DNA of 64,000 nucleotides from NCBI GenBank assembly GCA_022764365.1, contig JALERA010000045.1:1-64000 (forward strand). The letters are read 5' to 3'. Shown here piece by piece: positions 24,507 to 33,635 of this stretch. The number at the start of each line of letters is the position of its first letter. The first letter of the stretch is position 1. The position numbers and the translations under genes are program-made. The stretch is from CAG-238 sp022764365 (GTDB taxonomy: Bacteria > Bacillota > Clostridia > Peptostreptococcales > Anaerovoracaceae). Below the pieces are notes generated by a model that was not told the origin of the DNA, did not search any database, and saw nothing but the letters and a program-made list of their open reading frames with translations.

Positions 24507-26039
24507 TTGCACAATCATAATTTGCTGCAGGATAAATTCAGGGAAGCCCTCACATCCGTGCTTCCGATAACCTTTATAGTGATGGTGCTTTGTTTCACCG
24601 TTTCACCGATTCCGAACAATATGCTTGTATCGTTCCTCACGGGAGCGGCGATGCTGATAATCGGCATGGCTCTTTTTACGCTCGGAGCGGATACTGCGAT
24701 GACGCCGATCGGAAACAAGGTGGGAAGCTGCATCACAAAGTCGAAGAAGCTTTGGCTCATCGTATATGTGAGCTTTTTGCTCGGAGTAATCATAACCATT
24801 TCAGAGCCTGACCTTCAGGTTCTTGCAAACCAGGTGCCCACGGTGCCGAACCTTGTGCTGATTGGCACGGTTGCGCTTGGCGTGGGGGTATTTCTGGTAA
24901 TAGCGATGCTGAGAATCCTTTTCGGAATCAGCCTGAATACGCTGCTCATCGTGTTTTATGCAATCGTGTTCGGACTTGCGATGCTTGTACCGAAGAATTT
25001 CTGGGCGGTTGCGTTTGACTCGGGCGGAGTTACCACCGGACCGATGACGGTTCCGTTCATTATGGCTCTTGGTGTGGGTGTTTCGTCCATACGAAGCGAC
25101 AGACATGCGGGCGATGACAGCTTCGGTTTGGTTGCGCTTTGTTCAATCGGACCGATTCTTGCGGTGCTTATACTTGGACTGCTCTATCCGACGGAAGGTG
25201 CATATGTGCCTGTTACGATTCCGGAGATGGAAGATTCGCAGGATATGATTCTGCTGTTCATCCGGGCACTCCCGCAGTATATAGAAGAAGTGGCGATTGC
25301 GCTTGCGCCGATTATCGTCTTTTTCTTCCTTTTTAATGCAATTTACATTAAACTGTCCAAAAGGCAGCTTATAAGCATAAGCATAGGACTCGTATTTACC
25401 TATGTCGGCCTGGTGCTTTTCCTGACCGGAGTAAATGTGGGATTCATGCCGGTCGGTAATTATATCGGCAATCGGATAGGAGAGCTCACATATAATTGGA
25501 TTCTGCTTCCGATCGCAATGCTTATCGGATATTACATCGTAAAAGCGGAGCCGGCGGTTCATGTGCTCAACAAGCAGGTTGAAGAACTGACGGCAGGAAG
25601 TATTCCGGCAAGAGCCATGGAATTGTCTCTTTCCATAGGTGTTGCCGTTTCGCTTGCATTGGCAATGATTCGCGTCCTTACGGGAATTTCCGTCATGTAT
25701 TTCCTCGTTCCGGGGTATGTGCTTGCAATCGCACTCAGCTTTGCGGCGCCGAAGATCTTCACATCCATCGCCTTTGACTCGGGAGGAGTTGCCTCCGGAC
25801 CGATGACGGCGACCTTCCTGCTTCCGTTTACAATGGGGGCCTGCGAGGCAATCGGCGGTGCGGACAGGATTGTAAGCGACGCGTTCGGAGTTGTGGCAAT
25901 GGTTGCCATGACACCGCTCATAACGATTCAGCTTCTCGGCGTGGAATACAAGATTCGCAAGAAGAGAGAAGAAAAAGCACGCTCGCTCATTCAGGATTAC
26001 ATCCGGGATTACGCGGACGACGATATTATAGAACTATAG
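24507..26039 (+). CDS. DUF1538 family membrane protein
   Basis: A 510-residue integral membrane protein built from two related halves. Each half contains a signature of the form AFDSGGV-x2-GPMT (AFDSGGVTTGPMT near residue 170 and AFDSGGVASGPMT near 430) within a string of about 12-14 hydrophobic helices. The start is taken as TTG at 24507 because AAAGGAGG lies just upstream; the in-frame ATG at 24426 lies inside the leader dyad. The tandem-repeat architecture suggests a transporter or channel, with the next gene as a regulator. The substrate is unknown. Confidence 0.8.
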   Translation: MHNHNLLQDKFREALTSVLPITFIVMVLCFTVSPIPNNMLVSFLTGAAMLIIGMALFTLGADTAMTPIGNKVGSCITKSKKLWLIVYVSFLLGVIITISEPDLQVLANQVPTVPNLVLIGTVALGVGVFLVIAMLRILFGISLNTLLIVFYAIVFGLAMLVPKNFWAVAFDSGGVTTGPMTVPFIMALGVGVSSIRSDRHAGDDSFGLVALCSIGPILAVLILGLLYPTEGAYVPVTIPEMEDSQDMILLFIRALPQYIEEVAIALAPIIVFFFLFNAIYIKLSKRQLISISIGLVFTYVGLVLFLTGVNVGFMPVGNYIGNRIGELTYNWILLPIAMLIGYYIVKAEPAVHVLNKQVEELTAGSIPARAMELSLSIGVAVSLALAMIRVLTGISVMYFLVPGYVLAIALSFAAPKIFTSIAFDSGGVASGPMTATFLLPFTMGACEAIGGADRIVSDAFGVVAMVAMTPLITIQLLGVEYKIRKKREEKARSLIQDYIRDYADDDIIEL

Positions 26040-26049
26040 GAGGATTGCC

Positions 26050-26751
26050 ATGGACGGATTAAATATGGTTATTACCGTTACTGACAGAGAGAGAACCGAA
26101 ACGGCAATCAATCTGTTTCAAGAAAACAATGTTTTTACGACGGATATCGTGCTCGGGCAGGGGACGGCATCCAGGGAAATGCTGGATTACCTTTACCTCA
26201 ACCCATCGGAAAAAGCAATCGTTTTCGGCGTGGTTACAGGGGCGGGGCTTTTGCCTCTGCTCAAGGCCTTCAAACGCAAAATGTTTATCGATGTTCCGGG
26301 AAAAGGCATCGTTGCGGTGGTACCGCTGAACACGATAGGAGGCAGAAGAAGTCTGGAATATATGCTGGACGGCCAGGCTGTAGACACAACTCAGAAAAGC
26401 CAGGAAGAGGCGGAAAGGATGGAAAGAATGTCCGTTAAAACAGATCACGAACTGATTTTTGTAATCGCAAACGAAGGATACAGCGATTTGATAATGGAAG
26501 CCGCACGCGGAGCGGGGGCTGCAGGCGGCACGGTAATCAAGGCGAAAGGAACGGGAGCGGAGTATACCGAGAAGTTCTTCGGATTTTCGATCGCTTCCGA
26601 GAAAGAAATTCATCTGCTTGTCACGCCGGCACAGGGAAGAAACAATATAATGAAAGCGATAATGGAAAAAGCGGGCCTTGAAAGCAAGGCGCAGTCAATC
26701 GTTTTTTCGCTTCCCGTAAGCCACGCACTCGGATTGAGACAGCCGGAATGA
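26050..26751 (+). CDS. double PII-like regulatory protein
   Basis: A 233-residue cytoplasmic protein made of two PII-like ferredoxin-fold units (about 1-105 and 130-230). The second unit has the PII-like strand-turn GAAGGTVIKAKGTG. It lies ten bases after the DUF1538 gene, with AGGAGG before the ATG. PII proteins sense metabolites and gate transporters (GlnK with AmtB is the model), so it probably controls the membrane protein. The usual PII T-loop tyrosine segment is not obvious, so the ligand is open. Confidence 0.75.
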   Translation: MDGLNMVITVTDRERTETAINLFQENNVFTTDIVLGQGTASREMLDYLYLNPSEKAIVFGVVTGAGLLPLLKAFKRKMFIDVPGKGIVAVVPLNTIGGRRSLEYMLDGQAVDTTQKSQEEAERMERMSVKTDHELIFVIANEGYSDLIMEAARGAGAAGGTVIKAKGTGAEYTEKFFGFSIASEKEIHLLVTPAQGRNNIMKAIMEKAGLESKAQSIVFSLPVSHALGLRQPE

Positions 26752-26850
26752 AAAGCGGGATAAAAATGTTTTTAAATGAAAACAATTATTGCGAAAAAAC
26801 ATTTTTTGAAAAAATATTTTGTTGTTTTAACACAATAAATCGAAAAAAGC

Positions 26851-26879
26851 TTGCATTTTGTGCCAAGAAGGTATATAAT
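26851..26879 (+). promoter_or_regulatory. promoter of the branched-chain amino acid transport operon
   Basis: TTGCAT (26851-26856) and TATAAT (26874-26879) are 17 bases apart, about 40 bases before the first substrate-binding protein gene, in a very AT-rich stretch. Confidence 0.75.
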
Positions 26880-26921
26880 CGTCCTATATTTGTAACCGAT
26901 TAAATTAGGAGGACAATTAGA

Positions 26922-28100
26922 ATGAAAAAGAAAGTTGCTTTATTATTAGCACTCGTAATGATTTTCACTCTGTTTGCAGTTGGCTGCGGAAGCAATGATG
27001 ACGCAGAATATGCAGGCACAGTTAAAATCGGTGTGTTTGAACCGGCATCCGGAGACAACGGTGCAGGCGGCAAGCAGGAAACACTGGGAATCCAGTACGC
27101 AAACAAAGTACAGCCTACCGTTGACATCAACGGAGAAACTTACAAGGTTGAACTTGTAACAGCTGACAACGAATCCGATACAAACAAGGGTATCTCCGCT
27201 GCTCAGACCCTCGTATCCTCCGGCGTATCCATGGTACTCGGAACTTACGGTTCTGCAGTTGCAATCGCAGCAGGCAAGGTATTCAAAGAAGCAGGCATGC
27301 CTGCACTCGGAATCACTTGTACGAACCCTCAGGTAACAGAAGGCAATCCGGTTTACTTCCGTATCTGCTTCCTTGATCCTTTCCAGGGCACAGTACTTGC
27401 AAACTTCGCATATGAAAACGGACAGAGAAAAGCTTACTGCTTATCCAAGCTCGGTGACGACTACTCCGTAGGTCTTGTAAACTACTTCGTTAAGGCTTTC
27501 AAGGCTCTCGGCGGTGAAGTTGTGGAAGAACAGTTCCCACAGGGCAACTCTGACTTCACATCCTATGTAGCAAACGCTAAGGCTAAGGGATGCGACGTAT
27601 TCTACTCACCGGTATCCATCGAAGCTGCTGCTCTTATCATCGACCAGGCAGAAGCACAGAAACTCGGAATGCCAATCCTTGCAGGCGACACTTGGGACTC
27701 CAACGTAGTTCTCGAAGCTGCTAAGGGCAAGAACATCGAACTCAATGTTACTACTTTCTATCAGGAAGGCGGAAACCCTGACTTCGATAACGGCATCAAA
27801 GAATGGATCAACTCCGATTCCACAGCTAAGGCTAACAACAACGGCAATGACCAGATCGCTGCTGTATCCGCAATGGGTTATGATGCTTACTTCGTTGCTC
27901 TTGAAGCAATCAAGAAAGCAAACTCTGCAGAACCTGCAGACATCCTTGCAGTTCTTCCTGACCTCGTATACGAAGGCGGAGTATGCGGTACTGTTAAGTT
28001 CAACGAAACAGGCGATGCTGAAAAGACAGAAGCTGTTGTTAAGCACTGCAACACCGAAACCGGTGAATGGGAATTCGTTAAGACACAGACGATCGAATAA
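26922..28100 (+). CDS. livJ: branched-chain amino acid ABC transporter substrate-binding lipoprotein
   Basis: A 392-residue extracellular binding protein of the Leu/Ile/Val-binding family. It has a lipoprotein signal (basic start, hydrophobic core, lipobox AVGC near residues 20-23), then VKIGVFEPASGDNGAGGKQE, the usual first strand and ligand loop, and the periplasmic-binding type I fold. AGGAGG precedes the start. It is separated from livH by about 200 bases with a hairpin, which would allow more of it than of the membrane subunits. Family members may bind amino acids other than Leu/Ile/Val. Confidence 0.92.
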   Translation: MKKKVALLLALVMIFTLFAVGCGSNDDAEYAGTVKIGVFEPASGDNGAGGKQETLGIQYANKVQPTVDINGETYKVELVTADNESDTNKGISAAQTLVSSGVSMVLGTYGSAVAIAAGKVFKEAGMPALGITCTNPQVTEGNPVYFRICFLDPFQGTVLANFAYENGQRKAYCLSKLGDDYSVGLVNYFVKAFKALGGEVVEEQFPQGNSDFTSYVANAKAKGCDVFYSPVSIEAAALIIDQAEAQKLGMPILAGDTWDSNVVLEAAKGKNIELNVTTFYQEGGNPDFDNGIKEWINSDSTAKANNNGNDQIAAVSAMGYDAYFVALEAIKKANSAEPADILAVLPDLVYEGGVCGTVKFNETGDAEKTEAVVKHCNTETGEWEFVKTQTIE

Positions 28101-28163
28101 TAACAATATAGTATGACTTGCTTTTTGAAATCAGATACATATTATATATGACTTCAGGCATAC

Positions 28164-28195
28164 AGCGGGAGGGATGATTCCTCCCGCTTATCGTC
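28164..28195 (+). terminator. partial terminator between livJ and livH
   Basis: AGCGGGAGG and CCTCCCGCT form a stable 9-base stem with a short loop, followed by a weak TTAT tract. Placed between the binding-protein gene and the permease genes, it could cut read-through or protect the livJ mRNA. Confidence 0.65.
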
Positions 28196-28303
28196 GTATT
28201 ATGGGGGAACTCTTTTTTGCATGATTTTTTGATGAATCATGAAGGAGAGGACGATTTTGAGCGAAAGCGTCCTGTCTTTTATGATTATTTTGGAGGTTAA
28301 AAT

Positions 28304-29188
28304 ATGGAATTAATTACGAAATGGCTGCCATATGTCCTGGCGGGAATTTCCGTAGGCGGTCAGTATGCCCTCATCGCAATCGGGTATACTATGGTTTACG
28401 GCATTCTCAGGCTGATTAACTTCGCACACGGGGATATGTTTATGATGGCCGGACTGGTTATGATTTATTTGGTAACGGTGCTTCCTGTGTGGGTAAGCAT
28501 AATTATCGTTATCGCGTTTACGGTTGTGCTCGGCTGCACGATTGAGAGAGTCGCTTACAGGCCTCTGCGCTCGGCACCGAGAATGTCAATCATGATTTCT
28601 GCAATCGGCGTGTCCTATTTCCTGCAGAACATTGCACTGTATGTGACAGGCGGGCTGACGAAGACTTATCCGTCCATACCGTTCCTTCAGCAGACCGTAA
28701 CGGTTCTCGGAGCGCATACGAAGATGGTAACGGTTATTACACCGTTCCTGACCATCGGACTTGTGGTTCTGCTTGTTCTGCTCATCAACCATACGAAAAT
28801 CGGCATGGCAATGCGTGCGGTTTCGCGTGATTTTGAAACATCCGAACTTATGGGTATTGACATTAACAGGGTTATAGCCGTAACATTCGTTATCGGTTCA
28901 TTCCTTGCTGCAGTAGGTTCGATTCTGTTCTTCTCCAACTACACGGGCGTTAACCCGATGTCAGGCGCAATGCCGGGACTGAAGGCTTTCGTTGCAGCGG
29001 TATTCGGGGGAATCGGTTCCGTTCCGGGCGCGGTTGTCGGTGCATTTGTCATCGGACTTTGCGAAAACCTTATCAAAGGTGCGGGCTGGACAACATTCTC
29101 GGATGCGTTTACATTCGTTCTTCTCATCATTATTCTCATGGTTAAGCCTACGGGAATCTTTGGCGAGAAAGATATCAACAAGGTATAA
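28304..29188 (+). CDS. livH: branched-chain amino acid ABC transporter permease LivH
   Basis: A 294-residue inner-membrane permease with about eight hydrophobic helices. Family blocks: GGQYALIAIGYTMVYGILRL and INFAHGDMFMM near the N-terminus, AMRAVSRDFETSELMGID (the cytoplasmic loop that contacts the ATPase) and FGGIGSVPGAVVGAFVIG. TTTTGGAGG precedes the start. It pairs with LivM to form the pore. Confidence 0.95.
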   Translation: MELITKWLPYVLAGISVGGQYALIAIGYTMVYGILRLINFAHGDMFMMAGLVMIYLVTVLPVWVSIIIVIAFTVVLGCTIERVAYRPLRSAPRMSIMISAIGVSYFLQNIALYVTGGLTKTYPSIPFLQQTVTVLGAHTKMVTVITPFLTIGLVVLLVLLINHTKIGMAMRAVSRDFETSELMGIDINRVIAVTFVIGSFLAAVGSILFFSNYTGVNPMSGAMPGLKAFVAAVFGGIGSVPGAVVGAFVIGLCENLIKGAGWTTFSDAFTFVLLIIILMVKPTGIFGEKDINKV

Positions 29189-29200
29189 GGAGGGGCAGAG

Positions 29201-30529
29201 ATGGAAAAGACATTATCAAAAAAACAAAAAACCGTCTACAGTGCTGCTGCCATTTTGGTGTTCCTTGTTCTTGTGTACTTAGGCGACACACTGATTCCGA
29301 TGACATCGCAGTGGAATATGCTTATGACGGTAATCAAAAAAGGTGCGATTTTTGCACTGGTTGCGGTATCAATGAACTTACTGAACGGCTTTACGGGACT
29401 TTTCTCCCTCGGACAGGCAGGCTTCATGCTTATCGGAGCTTATGCTTATGCGATTTTCTCGATTCCTGCGGCTCAGCATGATGCGGTTTATCAATATTTC
29501 AACGGCGGACTTTTTAAATTCTCGGTTCCGGAAATTCTCATGAATGCGCTCGGCGGAGAAGGAAGCTTCGGCGGTTTCCTCGGCGAATATGCGGGTATCT
29601 TTATTCTGATTATCTTTGCAGGACTTTTGACCGGCGGAATCGCTTACTTGATCGGTATTCCGGTACTCAGACTCAAGTCCGACTACCTTGCGATTGCAAC
29701 GCTTGGATTTGCTGAAATCCTGAGAGCCGTATTCCAGTGGAACGCCATCGGACCGGTTACAAACGGCTCGAACATTTTGAGAGAGTTCACAACTTACGAA
29801 ACGGCATTGTTCCCGATTATTTTCTCGGGTATTTGCATAGCATTAATCGTATTACTGATTAATTCCACATACGGCAGAGCTTTCAAGGCGATTCGCGATG
29901 ACGAAATCGCTGCAGAGGCGATGGGCGTAAACCTGTTTAAACATAAAGAACTTGCATTTGTTATTTCATCCTTCTTTGCGGGTGTCGGCGGAGCACTTCT
30001 GGCAATGTTCCAGAATTCCGCAACCGCTTCGACATTTACAACGAATATGACTTACGAAATTCTGCTTATTGTAGTTATCGGAGGTATCGGATCCATCACC
30101 GGTTCTGTTATCGGTGCCTTCATATTTATCGGACTCAACGAATGGCTGCTTAGAGGTCTCGACCAGGGGCAGTGGCTGGGAATCCAGTCTACACTCATGC
30201 GCGCAGGCTTCCGTAAGGTTGTATTTGCAATTCTGATTATGCTCGTTGTACTTTTCTTTGCGAAGGGCATCATGGGCAACAAGGAATTCTCATGGGACGG
30301 AATCATTCGCTGGTTTAAGACGCTTCCGCAGAGAACCAAGGCATGGCCTGCAAAGAAAAAAGCACAGCTTGCCGAACGCAAGGAGCAGAAGGAAGCTAAG
30401 AAAGAAGCAAAAGCTAAGGCAGCAGAGAGAAAGGCAAAGGGTGCAGAAGCACTTGCAGCCGGAGAGAAGCTGTTTACACCGCTTCCGGTTTACGACCATG
30501 TCGTAGTATTTGAAAAGGAGGTGCAGTAA
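29201..30529 (+). CDS. livM: branched-chain amino acid ABC transporter permease LivM
   Basis: The second permease subunit, 442 residues, with about ten helices. Motifs are MNLLNGFTGLFSLGQAGF, YLAIATLGFAEILRAVFQW, AFKAIRDDEIAAEAMGVN and the GGIGSITGSVIGAF block. It is longer than usual (about 320-360) because of a C-terminal tail of about 75 residues after the last helix. The tail is rich in Lys, Ala and Glu (KKKAQLAERKEQKEAKKEAK and similar) and would form a charged cytoplasmic helix or coil. The start is 12 bases after livH, with AAGGAGGGG upstream. Confidence 0.94.
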   Translation: MEKTLSKKQKTVYSAAAILVFLVLVYLGDTLIPMTSQWNMLMTVIKKGAIFALVAVSMNLLNGFTGLFSLGQAGFMLIGAYAYAIFSIPAAQHDAVYQYFNGGLFKFSVPEILMNALGGEGSFGGFLGEYAGIFILIIFAGLLTGGIAYLIGIPVLRLKSDYLAIATLGFAEILRAVFQWNAIGPVTNGSNILREFTTYETALFPIIFSGICIALIVLLINSTYGRAFKAIRDDEIAAEAMGVNLFKHKELAFVISSFFAGVGGALLAMFQNSATASTFTTNMTYEILLIVVIGGIGSITGSVIGAFIFIGLNEWLLRGLDQGQWLGIQSTLMRAGFRKVVFAILIMLVVLFFAKGIMGNKEFSWDGIIRWFKTLPQRTKAWPAKKKAQLAERKEQKEAKKEAKAKAAERKAKGAEALAAGEKLFTPLPVYDHVVVFEKEVQ

Positions 30530-30530
30530 T

Positions 30531-31376
30531 ATGACAAATGAAGTAGTATTAAAGCTCTCCGATATTACGATGCAGTTCGGCGGAGTTGTGGCAGTAGACA
30601 ACCTCAATCTTGAGGTCCACAAGAACGAAATCGTCGGACTTATCGGACCGAACGGTGCCGGAAAGACAACGGCATTTAATGTTGTAACCGGAGTTTACGA
30701 GCCGACAAACGGTGCAGTCCACATTAACGGATTGGTTGAAATAGAAAATTACCCGAAAGGCAAGATGGCGACAACTTATAAGGGTAAACACCAGGGCGAT
30801 TATCAGCAGACGATCAAGCTCACACCGGACAAGGTAACAAAACTCGGAGTTGCGCGTACATTCCAGAACATCAGACTGTTCAAGGAAATGACCGTGCTTG
30901 AAAATGTTCTGGTTGCTATGCACATGAACCAGAAGCAGAGCATCTTCGGAGCAACTTTCAAGTCGAAAACGGCAAGAGTCGAAGAAAAGAAGATGATTGA
31001 AGAGGCCGAAAAGCTCCTGAAAAAGGTGGACCTTTACGAAAACAAGGATGACCTTTCAACATCGCTTCCTTACGGCAAGCAGAGACATTTGGAAATTGCA
31101 AGAGCACTTGCAACACATCCGAAAATTCTTCTTCTTGATGAACCGGCGGCAGGCATGAACCCGCAGGAATCTGACGAACTGATGCATTTCATCGGCAGAA
31201 TCCGTGACGAGTTCGACCTCAGCATTTTGATGATAGAACACCATATGCAGGTAATCATGGGTATTTGCGACCATATTTACGTACTGAACTACGGCGGTCA
31301 GATTGCGGACGGCACGCCGGAGGAAATTCAGAACAACCCTGCGGTAATTGAAGCATATTTGGGGGTGGATGAATAA
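30531..31376 (+). CDS. livG: branched-chain amino acid ABC transporter ATPase LivG
   Basis: An ATP-hydrolysing subunit of 281 residues. Walker A GPNGAGKTT, Q-loop region GVARTFQNIRLFKEMTVLEN, signature-like LPYGKQRHLEIARAL, Walker B KILLLDEPAAGMNP and the H-loop HHMQV are all present. The start at 30531 has AAGGAGG before it; the upstream in-frame start overlaps livM and is less likely. Its stop shares a base with the livF start. Confidence 0.95.
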   Translation: MTNEVVLKLSDITMQFGGVVAVDNLNLEVHKNEIVGLIGPNGAGKTTAFNVVTGVYEPTNGAVHINGLVEIENYPKGKMATTYKGKHQGDYQQTIKLTPDKVTKLGVARTFQNIRLFKEMTVLENVLVAMHMNQKQSIFGATFKSKTARVEEKKMIEEAEKLLKKVDLYENKDDLSTSLPYGKQRHLEIARALATHPKILLLDEPAAGMNPQESDELMHFIGRIRDEFDLSILMIEHHMQVIMGICDHIYVLNYGGQIADGTPEEIQNNPAVIEAYLGVDE

Positions 31377-32080
31377 TGTTGGCAATCAGAGATTTACATG
31401 TATATTACGGCGGTATTCACGCACTGAACGGCGTAAGCCTGGACGTTCCGGACGGACAGATTATTTCGCTGATCGGAGCAAACGGAGCCGGCAAGTCCAC
31501 AACGCTTAAGGCAATCATGGGGCTTGTAGCCAAGACGGAAGGTCATATTTACTGGGACGATACGGATATTACATCCATGAAAACAAAAGATATCGTTGGC
31601 GAAGGAATTATTCTTTGTCCGGAAGGACGTAAGATTTTCCCTGACCTTACGGTAGAAGAAAACCTTTCCGCAGGGGCTTACCTCAGAAAGGATAAGAGCG
31701 AGATTGCAAAGGACAGAGAATGGGTATACAGCCTTTTCCCACGTCTGAAAGAAAGAACCTGGCAGCTCGGTGCGACGCTTTCAGGCGGCGAGCAGCAGAT
31801 GCTTGCGGTAGGACGCGCACTGATGAGCAAACCGAAACTTCTGATGCTGGACGAACCTTCGCTGGGTCTTGCTCCGTTGATAATCAAGGACATTTTCACA
31901 ATTATCCGGCAAATCAAAGATGCAGGCGTAAACGTACTGCTGATTGAGCAGAATGCGAATGCCGCACTTGAGATTTCGGATTACGCATATGTAATGGAGA
32001 CGGGGAATATTACGATGGCAGGACCGGGTAAGGCACTGCTTTCGGATGAGAGAGTAAAACATGCATATTTAGGGGAATAA
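31376..32080 (+). CDS. livF: branched-chain amino acid ABC transporter ATPase LivF
   Basis: The second ATPase, 234 residues. Walker A GANGAGKST, signature LSGGEQQMLAVGRALM, Walker B LLMLDEPSLGLAP and the switch region LLIEQNANAALEISD. The TAATG overlap with livG indicates coupled translation. It is followed after three bases by a second binding-protein gene. Confidence 0.95.
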   Translation: MLAIRDLHVYYGGIHALNGVSLDVPDGQIISLIGANGAGKSTTLKAIMGLVAKTEGHIYWDDTDITSMKTKDIVGEGIILCPEGRKIFPDLTVEENLSAGAYLRKDKSEIAKDREWVYSLFPRLKERTWQLGATLSGGEQQMLAVGRALMSKPKLLMLDEPSLGLAPLIIKDIFTIIRQIKDAGVNVLLIEQNANAALEISDYAYVMETGNITMAGPGKALLSDERVKHAYLGE

Positions 32081-32083
32081 GAT

Positions 32084-33382
32084 ATGAACAGAACAGTTAA
32101 AAAAGTGCTGGCATGCGCCATGACTGTTTCGCTGACCGCGGGGCTTTGCGCGTGCACGACTTACAACAACTTCAAAAACGCGTTTTTTGACGAAGGAAAA
32201 GAAGCGCAGGAAAGAACAATTAAAATAGGGGTTTTTGAGCCGCTTTCGGGTAAAAATAAGACAGAGGGCAACGAGGAACTCATAGGAATCGAACTTGCCC
32301 ACGACCTTTATCCTACCGTTTGCGGCAAGAAGGTGGAGCTTGTTTACGGAGACAACAAGTCGGATATTTACACGGGCGAGACGGTAATACAGGAACTGAT
32401 TTCCGCGAATTCGCCTTCTGTAATTCTCGGCAGCTATGGGGAAACGCTTACGCTGATCGCCGGCAAGTACGCAAAAGCAAACAATATTCCGGCAATCACG
32501 ATTTCCAGTACCAATCCGCTTATTACGACCAATAACGATTATTATTTCAGTGCGACCTATTCGGAAACAAGACAAGGGGATGCCTTGGCGGACTTCGCAT
32601 ATACCTCACAGAAAAAAATCGTTGCGGCGGCAGTAAAAACAGAGGATGACGATACGGCTACAGCTACAATCAAGCGTTTTACGAACCGCTTCAAGAAGCT
32701 GTCGGGCAAGAGTAACAGCGTTGCGGGAACTTTTACGGTTCCGAAAGACAGCACCGACTACAGCAAGACGATCGACGATATCAAGGCATCCGGTGCGGAT
32801 ACGGTATTTGTTACGCTTTCTGCAGAAAACTCCATCGAGTTCATGAAGCAGGCGATGGACAAGAAGCTGATGAATGTTCTTTTCCTCGGAACAAGGAACT
32901 GGAATGATGATAAACTCATCAAATACCTCAAGGGAAATGATCGAATTCAGGCAGCCTTTCCTACGGAACAGAGCCAGAATGCGGAAACAGAGGTGTCCAA
33001 CGAGTTTATTCAGGCATTCAAAGCAAAATACGGAGAGAGCGAAGAACCTTCGGCAAGAACGGCCGTTGCATTTGATGCATACTGCCTTGCAATCGATGCG
33101 ATAAGCAGAGCCTACGATGCGATGCAGAACATGGATCCGGATAAGCTTACGGCAGATGCTGCAACCGATGCAGAAGGAAGAACCGCTAAGGAGGTTCTCC
33201 AGAACGCACTTGAAACCGGAATTCCGGCGGGCGAACACATCCGTGATGCCCTGAGCCAAACGAAGAATTTCCAAGGTGCGTCCGGTGTAATCAACTATGC
33301 CGGGAAGAACGAGGCAACCAAATCCATTACGATTAACTTTATTGTGGGCGGAATAGAACAGCCGACCTATACAGTAGAATAA
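32084..33382 (+). CDS. second branched-chain amino acid-type substrate-binding lipoprotein
   Basis: A 432-residue binding protein with a lipoprotein signal (lipobox LCAC near residues 20-23), followed by IKIGVFEPLSGKNKTEGNEE and a periplasmic-binding type I fold parallel to the protein at 26922 (GVFEP, SxxT and YSETRQGDALADFAY blocks). It differs strongly in sequence, so it probably binds another ligand for the same permease. A longer hydrophilic linker follows the lipobox. It starts three bases after livF and is clearly in the operon. Confidence 0.88.
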   Translation: MNRTVKKVLACAMTVSLTAGLCACTTYNNFKNAFFDEGKEAQERTIKIGVFEPLSGKNKTEGNEELIGIELAHDLYPTVCGKKVELVYGDNKSDIYTGETVIQELISANSPSVILGSYGETLTLIAGKYAKANNIPAITISSTNPLITTNNDYYFSATYSETRQGDALADFAYTSQKKIVAAAVKTEDDDTATATIKRFTNRFKKLSGKSNSVAGTFTVPKDSTDYSKTIDDIKASGADTVFVTLSAENSIEFMKQAMDKKLMNVLFLGTRNWNDDKLIKYLKGNDRIQAAFPTEQSQNAETEVSNEFIQAFKAKYGESEEPSARTAVAFDAYCLAIDAISRAYDAMQNMDPDKLTADAATDAEGRTAKEVLQNALETGIPAGEHIRDALSQTKNFQGASGVINYAGKNEATKSITINFIVGGIEQPTYTVE

Positions 33383-33412
33383 AATAAGAGAAAACGAAAG
33401 GAAACACAAAAA

Positions 33413-33634
33413 ATGGAAAAAAAGATTCAAGAAGCTCTTGAGCAGATCAGACCGTTCCTCCAGAGAGACGGAGGAGACGTTGAATTCGTAGAACTTACGG
33501 AAGACAATATTGTTAAAGTGAAACTTCAGGGACACTGCGCAGGATGTCCGGGAGCTCAGATGACGCTCAAGGCTGTAATCGAAAGAATTCTCAAGGAAAG
33601 CTATCATGAAATTCAGGGAGTAGAATCCGTATAA
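33413..33634 (+). CDS. NifU C-terminal (NFU) domain Fe-S protein
   Basis: A stand-alone 73-residue NFU domain with QRDGGDVEFVEL and the cluster-binding Cys42 and Cys45 (GHCAGCPGAQMTL). It would carry and deliver [4Fe-4S] or [2Fe-2S] clusters as a dimer. AAAGGA lies upstream, and the next gene starts one base after the stop. Confidence 0.92.
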   Translation: MEKKIQEALEQIRPFLQRDGGDVEFVELTEDNIVKVKLQGHCAGCPGAQMTLKAVIERILKESYHEIQGVESV

Positions 33635-33635
33635 A

